This document shows, piece by piece, positions 22,287-34,390 of a stretch of DNA of 64,000 nt (positions within the stretch are counted from its first letter, which is position 1; every line of letters begins with the position of its first letter). The notes under the pieces are model-generated. The model was not told the origin of the DNA. It saw nothing but the letters and a program-made list of their open reading frames with translations, and did no database searches. A program made the position numbers and the translations under genes. This stretch comes from Cycas panzhihuaensis (Eukaryota > Cycadophyta), in contig CM041465.1 in assembly GCA_023213395.1 (NCBI GenBank), forward strand, positions 23,560,001 to 23,624,000, given 5' to 3'.

Positions 22287-22440
22287 GAAATCGACGGGAA
22301 AATGGATTCATTTTCACCACCTGACGGTAAACCGCAGCCATTCCCTTATGCAGCGGAGCACCGCCCAACTTCCGAGGCATGCAGAGGGAGATCGATCGCC
22401 GACGGAGGCTGAGAGAGCCAAAGACAACCGATCAGACGAC

Positions 22441-22464
22441 ATGGCGGTGGCGAGACCAGATCCA
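22441..22464 (+). pseudogene. Exon 1 of the antisense gene, relic in element C
   Basis: An ATG and seven codons reading MAVARPDP, followed by a GTGAGT splice donor at 22465. A has MTMAMPDP and the same donor. The remaining exons are gone: sequence matching A stops at about 22667 and resumes at the part matching about base 3110 of A. Confidence 0.65.
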
Positions 22465-22664
22465 GTGAGTGGATATCACTAAACCCAACCCATCTCAAAG
22501 TTCAAAGTTTGTTGGTTTTTTACAGCTTTTTACATGATTTTAGTGCCCCTTATGGGCAACAAGAGGCCTCTCGGAGTCTGAATCAGACCCAGAAAGAGGC
22601 GGGGACCTGGGCATTAGGGAGCCCTAGTCCCGGTGGGCCCCACGGGGACCACCAGAAGAATTTT

Positions 22665-22700
22665 TTTGTATGGTTGTAAATGTTACACTGTGGATATTTT
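22665..22700. other. Internal deletion junction in element C
   Basis: Left of here the sequence follows A up to about base 745; right of here it follows A from about base 3110 (ATGCACACATTTCCTTCCAT). The missing 2.36 kb is the PMD exon, intron 2 and coiled-coil exon. The exact breakpoint is blurred by divergence. Confidence 0.6.
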
Positions 22701-23109
22701 ATGTTATGAATATTTTATTGTATGATGCACACATTTCCTTCCATGTATGGCTATATGTCTAACAGGAGTACACACACACGTCGTGAGTGAAGACGACAGA
22801 GAGGTGTGGGGTTAGAGGATAGAGCGGCATACACGTCTACGGAAGAGCATAGCGGAATATACGAAGGAAACGACAGACAGGAAAGAGGAGCGACGATGCT
22901 CCCAAGTGTCCTCCTAATTGGGGAATGCCCAAGCAAGACAACAAAAGTTCCTGAGAGGGTACGGGAACGCGGGTTCTGTGGAAGGAACCGGAAAGGAGAA
23001 GAAGGATCCATCTTAAATTACCATTCTACCTATGGTTGGGAAGAATGGGGACAACCTAAGATGGTAGTTTAGGCTCATTTCAGAGCAGGGCGAAGAGATC
23101 GCCGAGAGA

Positions 23110-24240
23110 TCACACATAAAACTTCTTAAGGAACTTCCCATTAACAGTTTTCTCAAATTCAAGCCCTTCTAGGGTGGCTATCCTGTAGGCACCATTATCG
23201 AGGGATTCAATAATGACGAAAGGACCAACCCATCGGGGTTTGAACTTGGTCAAACGGTCATGGAGATACTCGAGCTTGAGGACATAGTCCCCAGGCAACA
23301 AAGGGCGGGAACGAAGGTGTTTGTTGTAGGCCCTTTGTGAGCGGGCTTTGGATGCTAGGTTAGCCTGACAGTGCCTAAGCCGCCTCTCATCCAAAGCTTC
23401 GAGGTCCAAAGAAAGTAGCCTCGACAGATCGACTCTTCGTCAATGAAACCTCGAAGGGATACTCGCAAGGAAGGAATCTCCACCTCCACGGAGTACCGCC
23501 TCACTCAGTAGACCGTGGAGAACGGGTCATTCCCTGCGGGCGTAATCCGGATAGAGGTGTGGTAAGCCCACAGTATGCAGAATCAAGGTGCCAATCCTTT
23601 TGGGATTGAGTAACGGTTTTCTTGAGGATGTTGATGAGAGTCTTATTAAAAGACTCCACTTGGCCATTTGCCTTAGGGTAGTAAGGGGAGGAAGTCTTAT
23701 GAGAAATTTTGAACTTCTCACAAAGCTCATCCATCTCCTTATTACAGAAAGGAGTTCCATTGTCAGTGATTAGGACATCCGAATTAAACGGTAATGATGC
23801 CTTGGTAAACGAACGTGGCAACCGTTTTACCAGGGGTAGTGATCAAAGGAATGGCCTCCGCCCATTTAGTGAAATATTCCGTGGCAGTCAAGATAAACTT
23901 GTGCTACGACGACGAAGGTGGGGAGATAGCCCCAATGAGGTCTAGTCCCCACTGAGCAAAGGGCCATGGCGAAACAATGGGATGCAGGGCCTCGGAAGGC
24001 ACATGGGAAATGTTGTCGTGTTCCTGACATCGCTAACATTTCAGAGCGAAGGCATGAGCATCCTTAAAAAGGGACGGCCAAAAATAGCCCATGCGGAGGA
24101 TCCTCTGAGCCATGACGCCCCTGGGGTGACCTCCGCAAATGCCGTGGTGGCATTCGCTGGCACTGGCCTGGCCACAAGAGTGACGCAATGAGGAGGATCC
24201 CATCGGCGACCTCTTGTACAATACCTCGTCCATGAGGAGA
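23110..24240 (-). pseudogene. Integrase domain of element C
   Basis: C-terminal domain (23110-23409): LEYLHDRLTKFKPRWVGPF, ending NGKFLKKFYV-stop. Core (about 23520-23900): TATEYFTKW, LITDNGTPF, GQVESFNKTL. Zinc-binding part at 24033-24233. These three pieces lie in three different frames, so at least two indels are present. The first catalytic residue is Glu as in the sister copies; the second Asp and the Glu of VES are intact. Confidence 0.85.
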
Positions 24241-25715
24241 TATTGCCTAGCGTAAGTCCTGACACGAGATCTAACTTTACTACTAGCCGAGGCGATTGTC
24301 GCTGTGTAAGATACCGCACTATGTCACCGCACCACTCATTGTCGATGAGCGGATGGGGAGAAGCTCCTAATCGTCAAGATAGACTCATCGGGAGAGAGTC
24401 GCCAACGGAGAACCAAAGGAGTTAGGGATAGGGGCGTCCGTGAGTTGCTCTACCACTATCATTCCCTTCTTTGATTTCCGCTAACGATATGGAGGTCAAA
24501 TTCTTGGAGTAGGACTACCCAATGACCAAATTTCTACCACAAATTTGAACGAGTTAGTAAGTATCGCAAGGGATCGGATTGAACGATCACCTTGGTGGTG
24601 TTGCCGAGCAAGTAGTACCTGAACTGCTTGGTCGCATGGACCAAGGAGAGGCATTCCTTCTCGGTGGGGGGATAGTTAAGCTTAGCAGCCACGAGGGTGC
24701 AGCTGATGAAGTATATAGCTCTCTCAGTTCCTGAGTCATCCTCTTGAGCTAGCATAGTGCCCAAGGATTTGTCAGTCGCTGAGGTGTACAGGATGAAGGG
24801 CCTATCGAATCGAGGAGGTTCCAATGTAGGAGCGGAAGCTAGGGCTTCCTTAAGTCCTTCAAAGGCCTTTTAGGTCTTGTCAGACCAGGCAAAAGGAGCT
24901 CCCTTCTTCAATAGGTTCATGAGGGGTTTAGTGCTCACAGCGAAATCAGCTAAGAAGCACCTAAGAAAACCAAGCCTCCCTAGAAACGACTTAATCTGTC
25001 GTTGAGTTCTAAGTGGCGGCATGTCAAGGATCGCCCTAACTTTGTCAGGGTCAATCTGAATTCCCTATTTGGATATAAGGAACCCAAGGAGTTTACCTGA
25101 GGTAACGGCAAACACACACTTGAGTGGATTTAGACTGACGTGATACTTGCGGCATCGTGAAAAGATGGCGTGCAAGTCAGAAGGGTGATGGGCCCTAACG
25201 CGAGAGAGACCCATCATATCATCCATGAAGACCTCTAACATGTTGTCAATGAGGTCATGGAAGATAAAATGCATGGCTCTTTAGTAAGTAGTACCTGCAT
25301 TCTTAAGGCCAAAGGGCATCGCCTTGTAGGCGAAGGTACCCCAAGGAGTAGTGAAGGCTGTCTTATGGCAGTCTTTGGGAGAAATCTGAATTTGGTTATA
25401 GCCGGAGAAGCCGTCCATTAGGGACATCACTTCAAATCCGGTGGTGTGATCGATGATTTGATCGAGGAAGGGTAACGGGAAATTGTCCTTGGGACAGGCA
25501 TTATTGATATTGCGAAAGTCGACGCAGATACAGATTGCCCCATTCTTTTTAGCAATGGGAATAATATTAGAGACCCACTTAGGGTAGTCAATGGAAGTAA
25601 TAAGCCCAGCGTCCAGAAGCTTCTCAACCTCCATTTTGACGGCGGTAGAGAGCTTCAGGTGAAGGGGACGCCGCAGGTATGGGCGCCAGAAGGGTGGTGA
25701 GGTTATGAGTGACAA
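24241..25715 (-). pseudogene. RT and RNase H domains of element C
   Basis: RT motifs in order: LKLSTAVKMEVEKLLDAGL, IDYPKWVSN, NFPLPFLDQ, WGTFAYKAMPFG (25281-25715), FMDDMMGLSR (near 25225). RNase H: FILYTSATDKSLGTMLAQ, then LNYPPTEKECL (24534-24824). One frame apart from nonsense codons at about 25278 and 25063. The palm motif F-M-D-D is shared by all three copies. Confidence 0.88.
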
Positions 25716-25736
25716 TCGAGGGTCGATTCCTTCATG

Positions 25737-27180
25737 TCAAGATAATCCCACGCCAAAACGCCCTCGTAACTCCCCGAATGTAAGGGAGTACTCCCTTATC
25801 TCATCAGGGGAACATTCCAACCTGACCTTAATGACCTTGCCCAGGGCCAAGACTATGTCTTGGGTTGCCCCCATGCACATGGCATTGCCCTCCTCAAAGT
25901 GGAGAGGGGCAAGATCAACAAGAAGAGGAGGAACAGGAGACGGGATTGGATCGGCAAGCGTGGATCTGATCGCGAGGATCTTCTGATGACCAAGCCGGTG
26001 GTGACCAGAAGGCAAGTTAGGCACAAGACCCGCCAGATGCTCAAGCAGGGCTTCATCATCCTCGAAATAATCCACCCCATGGATGACTTTACTCTGAGTA
26101 GAAGAAGTACTGGAGGGAGTAAGAGCAACGGGACCGTGATGGTCATCGGGTTGCTCAACTTCCTCATGGGAATCTAAAGGAAAACCAAGAAGAGGCTCCT
26201 CCGAAGGAGCGAAAGGCAATTCCTCAAAGCCATTACCTACGAGGGGTAATGAAAAAGAAGAACTAGCGATCGGCAGATTGACATGAGCGATGACGTGTGA
26301 CACGTACGAGTGGCTAGTTTCACCAACGAGAGAGGTTCTAGATGGGGATCTGGAACAAGGCGGGTGCGACCTACTAGCGCGGAGGAAAGAGACGGGGTGA
26401 AGGCAATCCTCGTCTTCGTCGAGTGACTCATCGTCACTAAACGAAGCAAGGTACCCGTAACTCCCAACGCCAATAGGGGCAAATCGCGTGAGACTAGGGC
26501 GAGAAGATGCGGGATCTTCTTCGGACGGGTTAGGTATACCAATAGAGCAAGCCGAGGCATGGGTAGATGAACCTTGGTTTGCTGAATTAGTGGAACGGGT
26601 TTGTTTGGTAAATGGGCATTCACGGGGAATCACTCTCATTCGTCTGTCATGGACGAATTTAAGTTGTCCCCAAAGAGTCGAGCACATGGCTCCCATTTGG
26701 TCGAGCCATGGATGACCTAGAAGGAGGTTGTAATCCACGTCAACGTCGAGGACTACAACGTCGGCAAGAACGGTCTTGCCCTCAAGGGTGAGCGGAATCG
26801 CGACAAATCCCAGAGGGGTCTTCTCGCTACCGTCATAACCTTGGCATCGCCAGGGAACAGGTTCCAAGGTAGAGATACCAAGCTCTTGCATGACAAGCAA
26901 GGGCATGGCATTGACAGAAGAACCGTTGTCGACAACAGTCCTTCAAAGGGTACAATCAGGCATATCGATGGTGATGGTGAATGGGAAGTTCCACTGGCGT
27001 TCCCTTTCACCGGCGAGAGGAAGATCCTTAGGATCAAATGAGATAACGGGTCCACAACCTTGGGTGACACCCAAAGTGTGGACAGGCGCATCACTTGATC
27101 CTAAAGCTTCCAGGAGGAGGGCCCGCTGCTTGGGATAACTCCTCAGAATGTCCATCAAGGACATTCTCGCGGCGATCAGA
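25737..27180 (-). pseudogene. Protease and linker region of element C pol
   Basis: A long open stretch (25737-26906) begins just after the protease active site and holds ELGISTLEPVPW, DYNLLLGHPWLDQMGA and the acidic linker with HGVDYFEDDEALLEHLAG. The active-site block lies just upstream at about 26905-26960 (VDNGSSVNAMPL-like, split by a stop). The segment 26943-27164 includes an upstream protease motif SFDPKDLPLAGERE. It is in frame with RT. Confidence 0.78.
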
Positions 27181-29706
27181 TGGATCTCGTCCCACGATGG
27201 AGAAGGGCTTACCCTTCCCTAGGTTGGGTAAGTGCCCTTCGAAATCGTGAACGACCCGCATAGAGGAATAGCCTTGGGAAAGAGAGGTATTTCGAGGAAG
27301 GTTCTCGGATGAGGGCTCAAGGAGCGGAAGAGCAAGAAGCTCCCGCCGCCTCGCGGCTTGAGATCACGTAAGGGCGAAGTAGGAGTTGCTTCAAGCATTG
27401 GATCACCTTCTTCCCCTATTCCGTGGTCGCGAAGGTGACGGTGCGACGGCCAGAGAACGAGAGGAGGAAGACGAGTTCGGGCACCTTTTCCTTTGTCGCG
27501 GAAGGATGGAGATCAGCGATCTTCCTCGGTTCCGGCTGTTTGGTTTGGGTGTTGCGATCATGTTCCCCATGTTTAGGGAATGCATCCTTGTGAAGTTCAT
27601 CCAAATTAGGCCTTGAGGCCCGCTTGGGGAAGAATCACATCGAGGGGCATCCTTTGATGCCGGGCCCTACAACGCCAATCGCCGTGGGAAGCACTCCCCA
27701 TGAATGGAGCACCACTTCTTCTCAAGTGGAGGGTCAGACCTTCTCGCTTGGGAGGACTGGGCGTTTCCATTCTTGGGAAGAGGAGCTTGGGTAGTTTGTT
27801 GGACTTGTTTGTTAGATGTAGGGGATGAAAGAGCTTGAAGCTTGAGTTCCTTCATCATATGCTCGAATGAGCATATCACTGATGTGAGAGGGTCTAAGGT
27901 CCTCTCAGTCGGATGAGAGGAAGACCAGGTAGGTTGTGAAGGTTTGGTATCCTTGGTTGGGGGGTGCCTCACGGCCTTTGTGAGGGCTTAAGAGGTTTCG
28001 AGACCACTGATCTCAATAGCCTCCAACGCCAAACACTTGGTGATCGCGGAGTCACATGTGGTCGCCCCCATCTTGAGGACTTCCACATGAACCGGACGGC
28101 GCATTGACGAAAAGGTCTCGCTTCAACTCCTCGGGCAATGTTGCCTTAGTGGAATGAAGCAAGTCATGGAATCACCGCACAAAGTCACGATTCATCTCAT
28201 CGTGACCTTATTTAAGCGAAAGAAGTGACTTCATTCCGCTCTTGAATGGACGGGCTACATCAAAATAGTTGATGAACTCGTCCACCAATTGCTGGAATGA
28301 ATGGATAGAATGGGCGGTGGAGGCTAGAACCACTGAGGCGCCACCCTACGTGATCGTGGAAATAATTTCATTAAAATGTGGTCGTAAGCCCAGTAATCGA
28401 TGCATGCCATAGAAAAACTATGCACATACTCCACTGGGTCTTGCGACGAAGTTCCATCGAACCTAGGAACTTCAGGGGGATGAGGCGGCAAGTTGGTTCT
28501 TAACGCCTCAACGGAAAGAGGTGTTGACCTAAAGTCCATGAAGGGGCATGCCCTTGCCTGAACCGTAGGGTCAACGAATGTCGTAGTAGGTAATGAACAA
28601 GGAGCGGATGGGGGTAGAACACCCATCCCTCCTTGAGGAAATGCCCCTTGCTGAAAAGAGGCGTGGGGGTAGGTGCCTTGGAAGGGAGTCAGGTTCCCTT
28701 GCGAAGGCACAACAGATAGAATTGCATTGGATGATGGGCAAGAGGGATGTGGAACCGGGTTTTGCCCATATGGGCCACCCGTAGGTGGAGCGATCCCATA
28801 TGAGTGTAGTAGATCCACCTCGTAAACCAGGAGATGGCTTCCTTTACCCTGCCCCCAGGGTTGAGAAGTATACCCTGGGGGAACGTAGAAGGAAGCACCA
28901 ACGTGTTGGGTTTAAGGATGTGTGGGAGCGGATCCCACATGACTAGTGATCAGAAGGCTAGTAGGACCGGCAGGCCTACTAGGAACGGTATGCGCCACAT
29001 TAGGGGATGGCACATTGGTTTGGTTAGGAATGGGTATGCTAACCTTCAGTTGAGGGAAAGACACACCACGGGGAGATCCTGAAACATTAGGACCTCGATG
29101 AGGAATGGAAGGTATAACACATGCCCCCACCACGGGAATAGGAAGCGAGTGGGACACACGTGTAGGCACAAAGGGATTCGTTGTCAAAGGAAAAGTAGAT
29201 GAGGATGAGGCATGCAGGGGAGGAATGGAAGAGGAAGAGGCTCCTCCACGGAGGGCACCCTCAAGTCATCCAGGACACGGTTGCAAGCGTGTCGCGTGGT
29301 GACACTCGTTGAGAGCTTCAACTACATCAACAGAAGGGGTCCCTATATACTCATAAGAGGTAATCGGGACCTCGAACAAAGTAGATTCCTCGAAATGCTC
29401 CTCATAAGAGTCACCAACTACATGGCAAGTCTCAAGAGGAACGGATCCTTCTATGGCATGGGTAGAGGGATGGACATCAAGTGAGAGGTACTGGTCACTT
29501 AGGTAATAAAGGGGGTCATCACCCTCTTAGGTGGACCCGGGAATAGAGGAAGGAAAGGCCTGGGTTTCCAAGGTTGAAGTGTGGTAGGCCCAATCGGAAG
29601 AGTATCCCTCCATGGTCAGATCAGAATCTGATAAAGGAAGAGGGTGATACTCGGGGTCTTCTAACAATGGAGGTAGACCACACAAATGACGAGAAAAGCG
29701 TCGCAT
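27181..29706 (-). pseudogene. gag of element C
   Basis: Starts at the ATG at 29704-29706 (MRRFSRHLCGLPPLLEDPEY), 164 bases from the LTR. Low-complexity Ser/Pro region at 28912-29187. Capsid-like core includes DPVEYVHSFSMACIDYWAYDHILMKLFP (28324-28480). A zinc-knuckle-like cluster WCSIHGECF lies near 27690; the BD copy completes it as C-x2-H-x4-H. Mostly one frame (29187-27667), then a frame change before the protease. Confidence 0.82.
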
Positions 29707-29849
29707 GCAAGATCAACCAACAATGTTAGGGAAAAGGAACATGCACACGCATTAGGGGCTGCCCAACGTAGAGATTGAAACAGGTATAAAAGGATCACAA
29801 GAAGGTAGCGAAACCAATGGAAGAGAGCAGAAACTAGCTCCCCATCGGG

Positions 29850-29869
29850 CAATCCCAAGATGGTCGCCA
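29850..29869 (-). promoter_or_regulatory. Primer-binding site of element C
   Basis: Minus strand TGGCGACCATCTTGGGATTG, one base inside the 5' LTR. Its first bases fit a tRNA-Arg type primer best among those I know; the second half is mutated relative to BD. Confidence 0.6.
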
Positions 29870-29870
29870 G

Positions 29871-32450
29871 TGGATGCGCATCTACGGGATAGCTACCTAA
29901 CTAATAGGTGAGGCGAGAGTGGGTGTTGGTATAACTGAAGGTGTAACCTATGAGGAAAATAGTTGCCACGCAGAGCACCCCATGCGCCAGAGCGCGAGTT
30001 CAGGATCTGCAATAGAGTATGGCTACTATTAGGTGATCCTCCACCACTCTGATCGAAGGGTGAAGAAGCGCAGGGAAAACCTAGGTTGACCTAGGGATAG
30101 GACCCTCCCACCCTTGGGTGGCCAAAAGGGGAAGGAGGAGATCCAAGGAGAATAGGTCAGGAATGTGCCTAAGCAAGCTAACCAGATACACAAGTGACGC
30201 GGGAGGTGAGGAACTTCTGCGGCTAAGAGGAGAAGAGGAAAGGTAGAGAAGGGGGGTTCCTACGACCTTTCCTATAGGTAGCAAATATGCGTGTAATGAA
30301 ACAAATGAAACATAACCAAATACAAAACCAAATTTCCCTTTTACTCTTCAATGCGTTAATTACTAAGAAGAAACCAAAAGGATAAAAAGGTAGCAACGTA
30401 GAGTAAGACGTGCACCTGGACCGAGGTCGTGCGTGATGAAGGCCTTCTCGAAGGGCACCAAGCCACTCCACGCAAAGGCGCTGGAAGCGGATGTTGCAAT
30501 GATTGAAAAGGGGCTCCCTTACCTTCCTCGAAAAGAACAAATGCGATGCCAAAGAAAGGAAGGAAGCGAAAGCTAATAAAGGAAGAAATAGGAAAGTACA
30601 ATGTATACAGGGGTATTTACCAGCTACGGGGCTAACGGACGATATCCTCTACGCTCCCCAAGTGTCTGCAAGCAATGGCAAACTCTCCCTTCCCAGAGGA
30701 AGGATACTAACATGCAATACAAGATTCCAACAATATATATCTAAATAGTACAAATATGAATCTAAATACACATGTGTTAGTATCAATCCAACGATGAAAG
30801 CACACAAAAGAAAGTAACCAAAGCAAGGGTAAATGATCGGTAAGCCTCAGAGTGGCCCACCTCCCGTAGATGACACCCTAACCTCCCCCAAAGAGCCACA
30901 AGGCAGCAAGGGCAGGGCCAAGAGCAAGGGCTGGAAAATGGCAACAAAGAGGCAGAGAGGGGCCAAGGAAAACCTACGGCGAGCCGGGATGCTATGAGGA
31001 GCAAGCCGGGTAGCCGGGAAGAAAGCTAGGAAAAGGCCAGCGGTTGGGACTTATGTAAGTTTCCTAAACCTGAACAAAGGTCCTCAAATTAGCACTGCAA
31101 CTTATGACAGCGCTGGTTTGAGCGGCCAACAGAGGGCCTACAAACCCCTGTTTGCATGCCAAGGGCAGCACGGGGTGAGAGGGAGGCTTTGGAGGGCTTA
31201 GAGCCGCTTAGGGAGCGTGGAAGGTGGTACGGAATCCACCCAGCTCCTTCCCAAAGCCTATGCCACCCCTCAATGATGTTGCCTTGAACAATAAATGCAG
31301 GTAAGAGGCACAAAACAATGGTGGAACAGCCTACTTAAAGGAAGGGAAACAAACTCACAATCACAAGCAGGGAGCAAGCAAGTTGGAGCATTAATATCAC
31401 AAAGAAAATAATGTAAATCAAAAGATACCTGAGTGCAGGAGGCAAGAGACTTGCCTTAGCCAAGGAGCAGTGAAGAGGGGCTGAGAAATCATCCCAGATC
31501 TAAAGTATAGCAGGTTTGAGACCCTGCTAAGGAAGTGTGAAGGGAAACACCTGCACTTGAAGCACTTGTGGACTGCCTGGGCAAAGATCTACTGGAACCA
31601 CTCCAAGGGGCCCTCTCCAAGGTGCATGAGGGGCTGGGAGAATGTCCTAGCCACACCAAAGGAGAGCAGGGCACTGTAGGAGGGAGCAGGTCCAAGAATG
31701 TGTGAGAACAAACAGGAAAGAGCAGAGCAGAATGTTGTTTCCTTGAAGAGCAATCTAAAAGTGAGCAAAAGAATCCTCAAAAATGAGTCAAGAATGGCTT
31801 AAGTACTCAAACCAAACCCTAAAGCGAGCGATTAGGGCGTGCCTAGGAGAGAATTAAGTCACGATCCATGTGGCAGTTTCGCAATAAATGCGAAATTGCC
31901 ATGGGGGATTTTAAAAAATAAATTATGACAACAGGTCAACAAGAACTCATGCAGATCATGAATATTCCGGTGGTATCGCGGAAATTCTGGCGGTACAAAC
32001 CCAGAGGCAAAAATAAGTTCGGCCACCACCTGTATGGGGCGTATGACAAGAAGGGCTAATGGGGGGCTGAGACACCTACCCGGGGGCAAACAAGCCAAAA
32101 AATGGGTCCAACAGAGCAAAAGTAGGGCTCAAATAGGGTGGCAAGTCGACCAAACGATGACGGGTCATCACGCTGGCAGAGGTGGTGCAAACCTAGTGGA
32201 TCCTGAAGCGAGGAGGGCAGATGTAGGAAGTGAAGTGGCCACCAAGGTGCCACACTCGCTGGGAGTGTGCCCCTGCTATAGTCGTCATAGGCTAGAATAA
32301 GTGTGGACAATGCCAAAGTCGCCCATGAAGCCACACATATGCAGACATGCAAGCAAACACTCATCAAATGAAAGTGGTGACAATGTGAGAAACATACCTA
32401 CACTTACCTGAGTCGGTGATTCCGTATCCATTCCCAAAAGCCGGGAAACA
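29871..32450 (-). repeat. 5' LTR of element C
   Basis: 2580 bp, starts TGGATGCGCATCT and ends GCCGGGAAACA. Partner of 18375-20947. Presumed TATA at 31798-31805 has mutated from TATTTAAG to TACTTAAG. Differences between the two LTRs are mainly transitions and small indels. Confidence 0.95.
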
Positions 32451-32455
32451 GGCTC
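32451..32455. repeat. Target-site duplication of element C, right copy
   Basis: GGCTC directly after the LTR; matches 18370-18374. Confidence 0.9.
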
Positions 32456-32960
32456 CAATGAGGTCCAAACCCCATTGGGAGAAGGGCCATGGAGATATAA
32501 TGGGATGGAGTGCTTCGAAAGGCAAGTGAGTAATGTTGGCATGCTCCTCGCATCGCCGACATCTCAAGGCGTAAGCATGGGCATCCTTTAAAAGGGACGG
32601 CCAGTAATATCCCATACGAAGGATCCTTTGGGCCGTGGATTGGCCCCCAAAGTGGCCCCCATAAATACCATGGTGGCATTCATGGAGTATCTAGTCTGCT
32701 TCATCAGGGGTGATGTAGCAAAGAAGGATCCCATCGAAGGATCTCTTGTATAATACCTCACCCATGAGAAAGTATTATTTGGTAGTTGCCTAAATACGAG
32801 ACCTAACTTTATTCCTAGTGTCAGGGTAATATTGCTATTGAGTGAGGTATTACATGATGTCCCCATACCACTCGCTATCAGCAAGTAGATGAAGAGGGAG
32901 ATCCTAAACGACCAAGATAGGTTCATCAAGAAGAGAGTCATCAACAGGAAGGTGTAAAGA
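32456..32960 (-). pseudogene. Integrase N-terminal (zinc-binding) part of element BD
   Basis: Aligns with 4340-4860 of A: the block for MGY(F/Y)WPSL, the GGH-containing His/Cys region and the linker to RNase H are recognisable. It is broken by several indels and stops; the open frames at 32588-32944 read a shifted frame. It continues leftward at 18374 across element C. Confidence 0.75.
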
Positions 32961-34390
32961 GTTTGGAATAGGAGTGTTGATGAGCTGCTTGGCCATTACC
33001 ATTCCCTTCTTTGACTAACTATTAACGATGTGAAGATTAAATTCCTAGAGGAGGATGGTCCACTTGCTGGTTGTACTTATCAGGTCAGGTCAGTTGAGTA
33101 GATAACGTAGGGGATTGGATTGAATGATCACCCAAGTGGTATTTCCAAGCAAGTAATGCCTGAACTTTTTGGTTGCATATACCAAGGAGAGGCATTCTTT
33201 GTCTGTAGGGGAGTATTTAAGTTCAGTACCCATGAGGGTGTGACTGATGAAGTAAATAGTCCTCTTGACTCCTGAATCATCCTCCTAGGCTAACATGGCA
33301 CCTAGAGATTCATCGGTTGTTAAGGTATACAGGATGAAAGGCCTATAAAAAAGGGGTGACACCAATGTTAGGGTGGGAGTGAAAGCTTCCTTAAGTTCTT
33401 CAAAGGCTTGCTTGTTGAGCCTTGGAAGACCAAACAAATGGGGCCCTCTTCTTTAATAGGTTAGTGAGCGGTTTGGTGTTTATAGCGAAGTTTGCTAAAA
33501 AACTCCTAAGCAAACCAAGCCTACTTAAAAATGACTTAATCTATCGTTGGGTTTTAAGAGTTGGCATGTTAAGGATAGCCTTGACTTTATCAAGGTCAAT
33601 TTGGATTCCTTGTTTGGATACAAGGAAACCAAGGAGTTTGCCAGCGGTCACAGCAAACACACATTTAAGAGGATTGAGGCTTACATGGTATTTGCGACAT
33701 TGTGCAAAGATAGCCAGCAAATTAGTAGGGTGATGGTCTCTAACACATGAGAGACCCATCATGTCGTCCATAAAAACCTCCAAGGATTTGTTGATGAGAT
33801 CATGAAAAATGAATTACATCACCCTTTGATAAGTGGCACCTACATTTTTTAGTCTAAAAGGCAACGCCTTATAGGCAAAAGTACCCCACAGAGTGGTGAA
33901 GGCCATCTTGTAATAGTCTTCAGGAGAGATTTGAATATGGCTATAGCTGGAGAAGTTATCTATTAAGGACATAACTTTGAAACTGGTGGTTCAATCGATG
34001 ATATGATCAATAAAAGAAAGTGGGAAATTGCCTTTAGGACATGTATTGTTAATATCGCAGAAGTCAATACATATCTGGATTGTCCCATTCTTTTTAGCAA
34101 TGGGGACGATGTTAGATACCTGTTTAGGACAGTCAATGGAAGTGATCAATCTTGCATTAAGGAGTTTCTCAACTTCTATTTTAACAGTAGTTGAGAGCTT
34201 AGGATGAAGAGGATATTGCTTCTGATGCATAAGACGAGTACCAAGAACAGTAGTGAGGTTGTGGGTCATGATTGAAGGATCAATTCCCTTTATATCAGAG
34301 TAGTCCCATGTAAAAATATCTTGAAACTCCTGGAACAAAAGGGTATACTCCTTCACTTCATTAGGAGAGCATTCCACCCCTACCTTAATG
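32961..34390 (-). pseudogene. RT and RNase H domains of element BD
   Basis: RT from MECSPNEVKEY (34377) with IDCPKQVSN (A and C have Y and W), ICIDFCDIN, NFPLSF, FMDDMMGLSC (33735-33783) and SLNPLKCVFAV. RNase H downstream to about 33010, more decayed than in A. The frame is shared with the protease region for about 1.9 kb. Older-looking than C, as expected for the host of the C insertion. Confidence 0.85.

Larger units (their letters stand above)
18375..32450 (-). mobile_element. Ty3/gypsy (Tat-like) element C, structurally complete
   Basis: 14,076 bp with both LTRs (18375-20947 and 29871-32450), a 5-bp TSD, a PBS, a polypurine tract, gag, pol, an extra RNase H-like segment and a relic of the antisense gene. 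The LTRs are about 95% alike in the parts compared by eye, so it is younger than the BD element it interrupts. About 2.4 kb of the antisense gene region is deleted relative to A. Pol has frameshifts within integrase. Confidence 0.93.
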
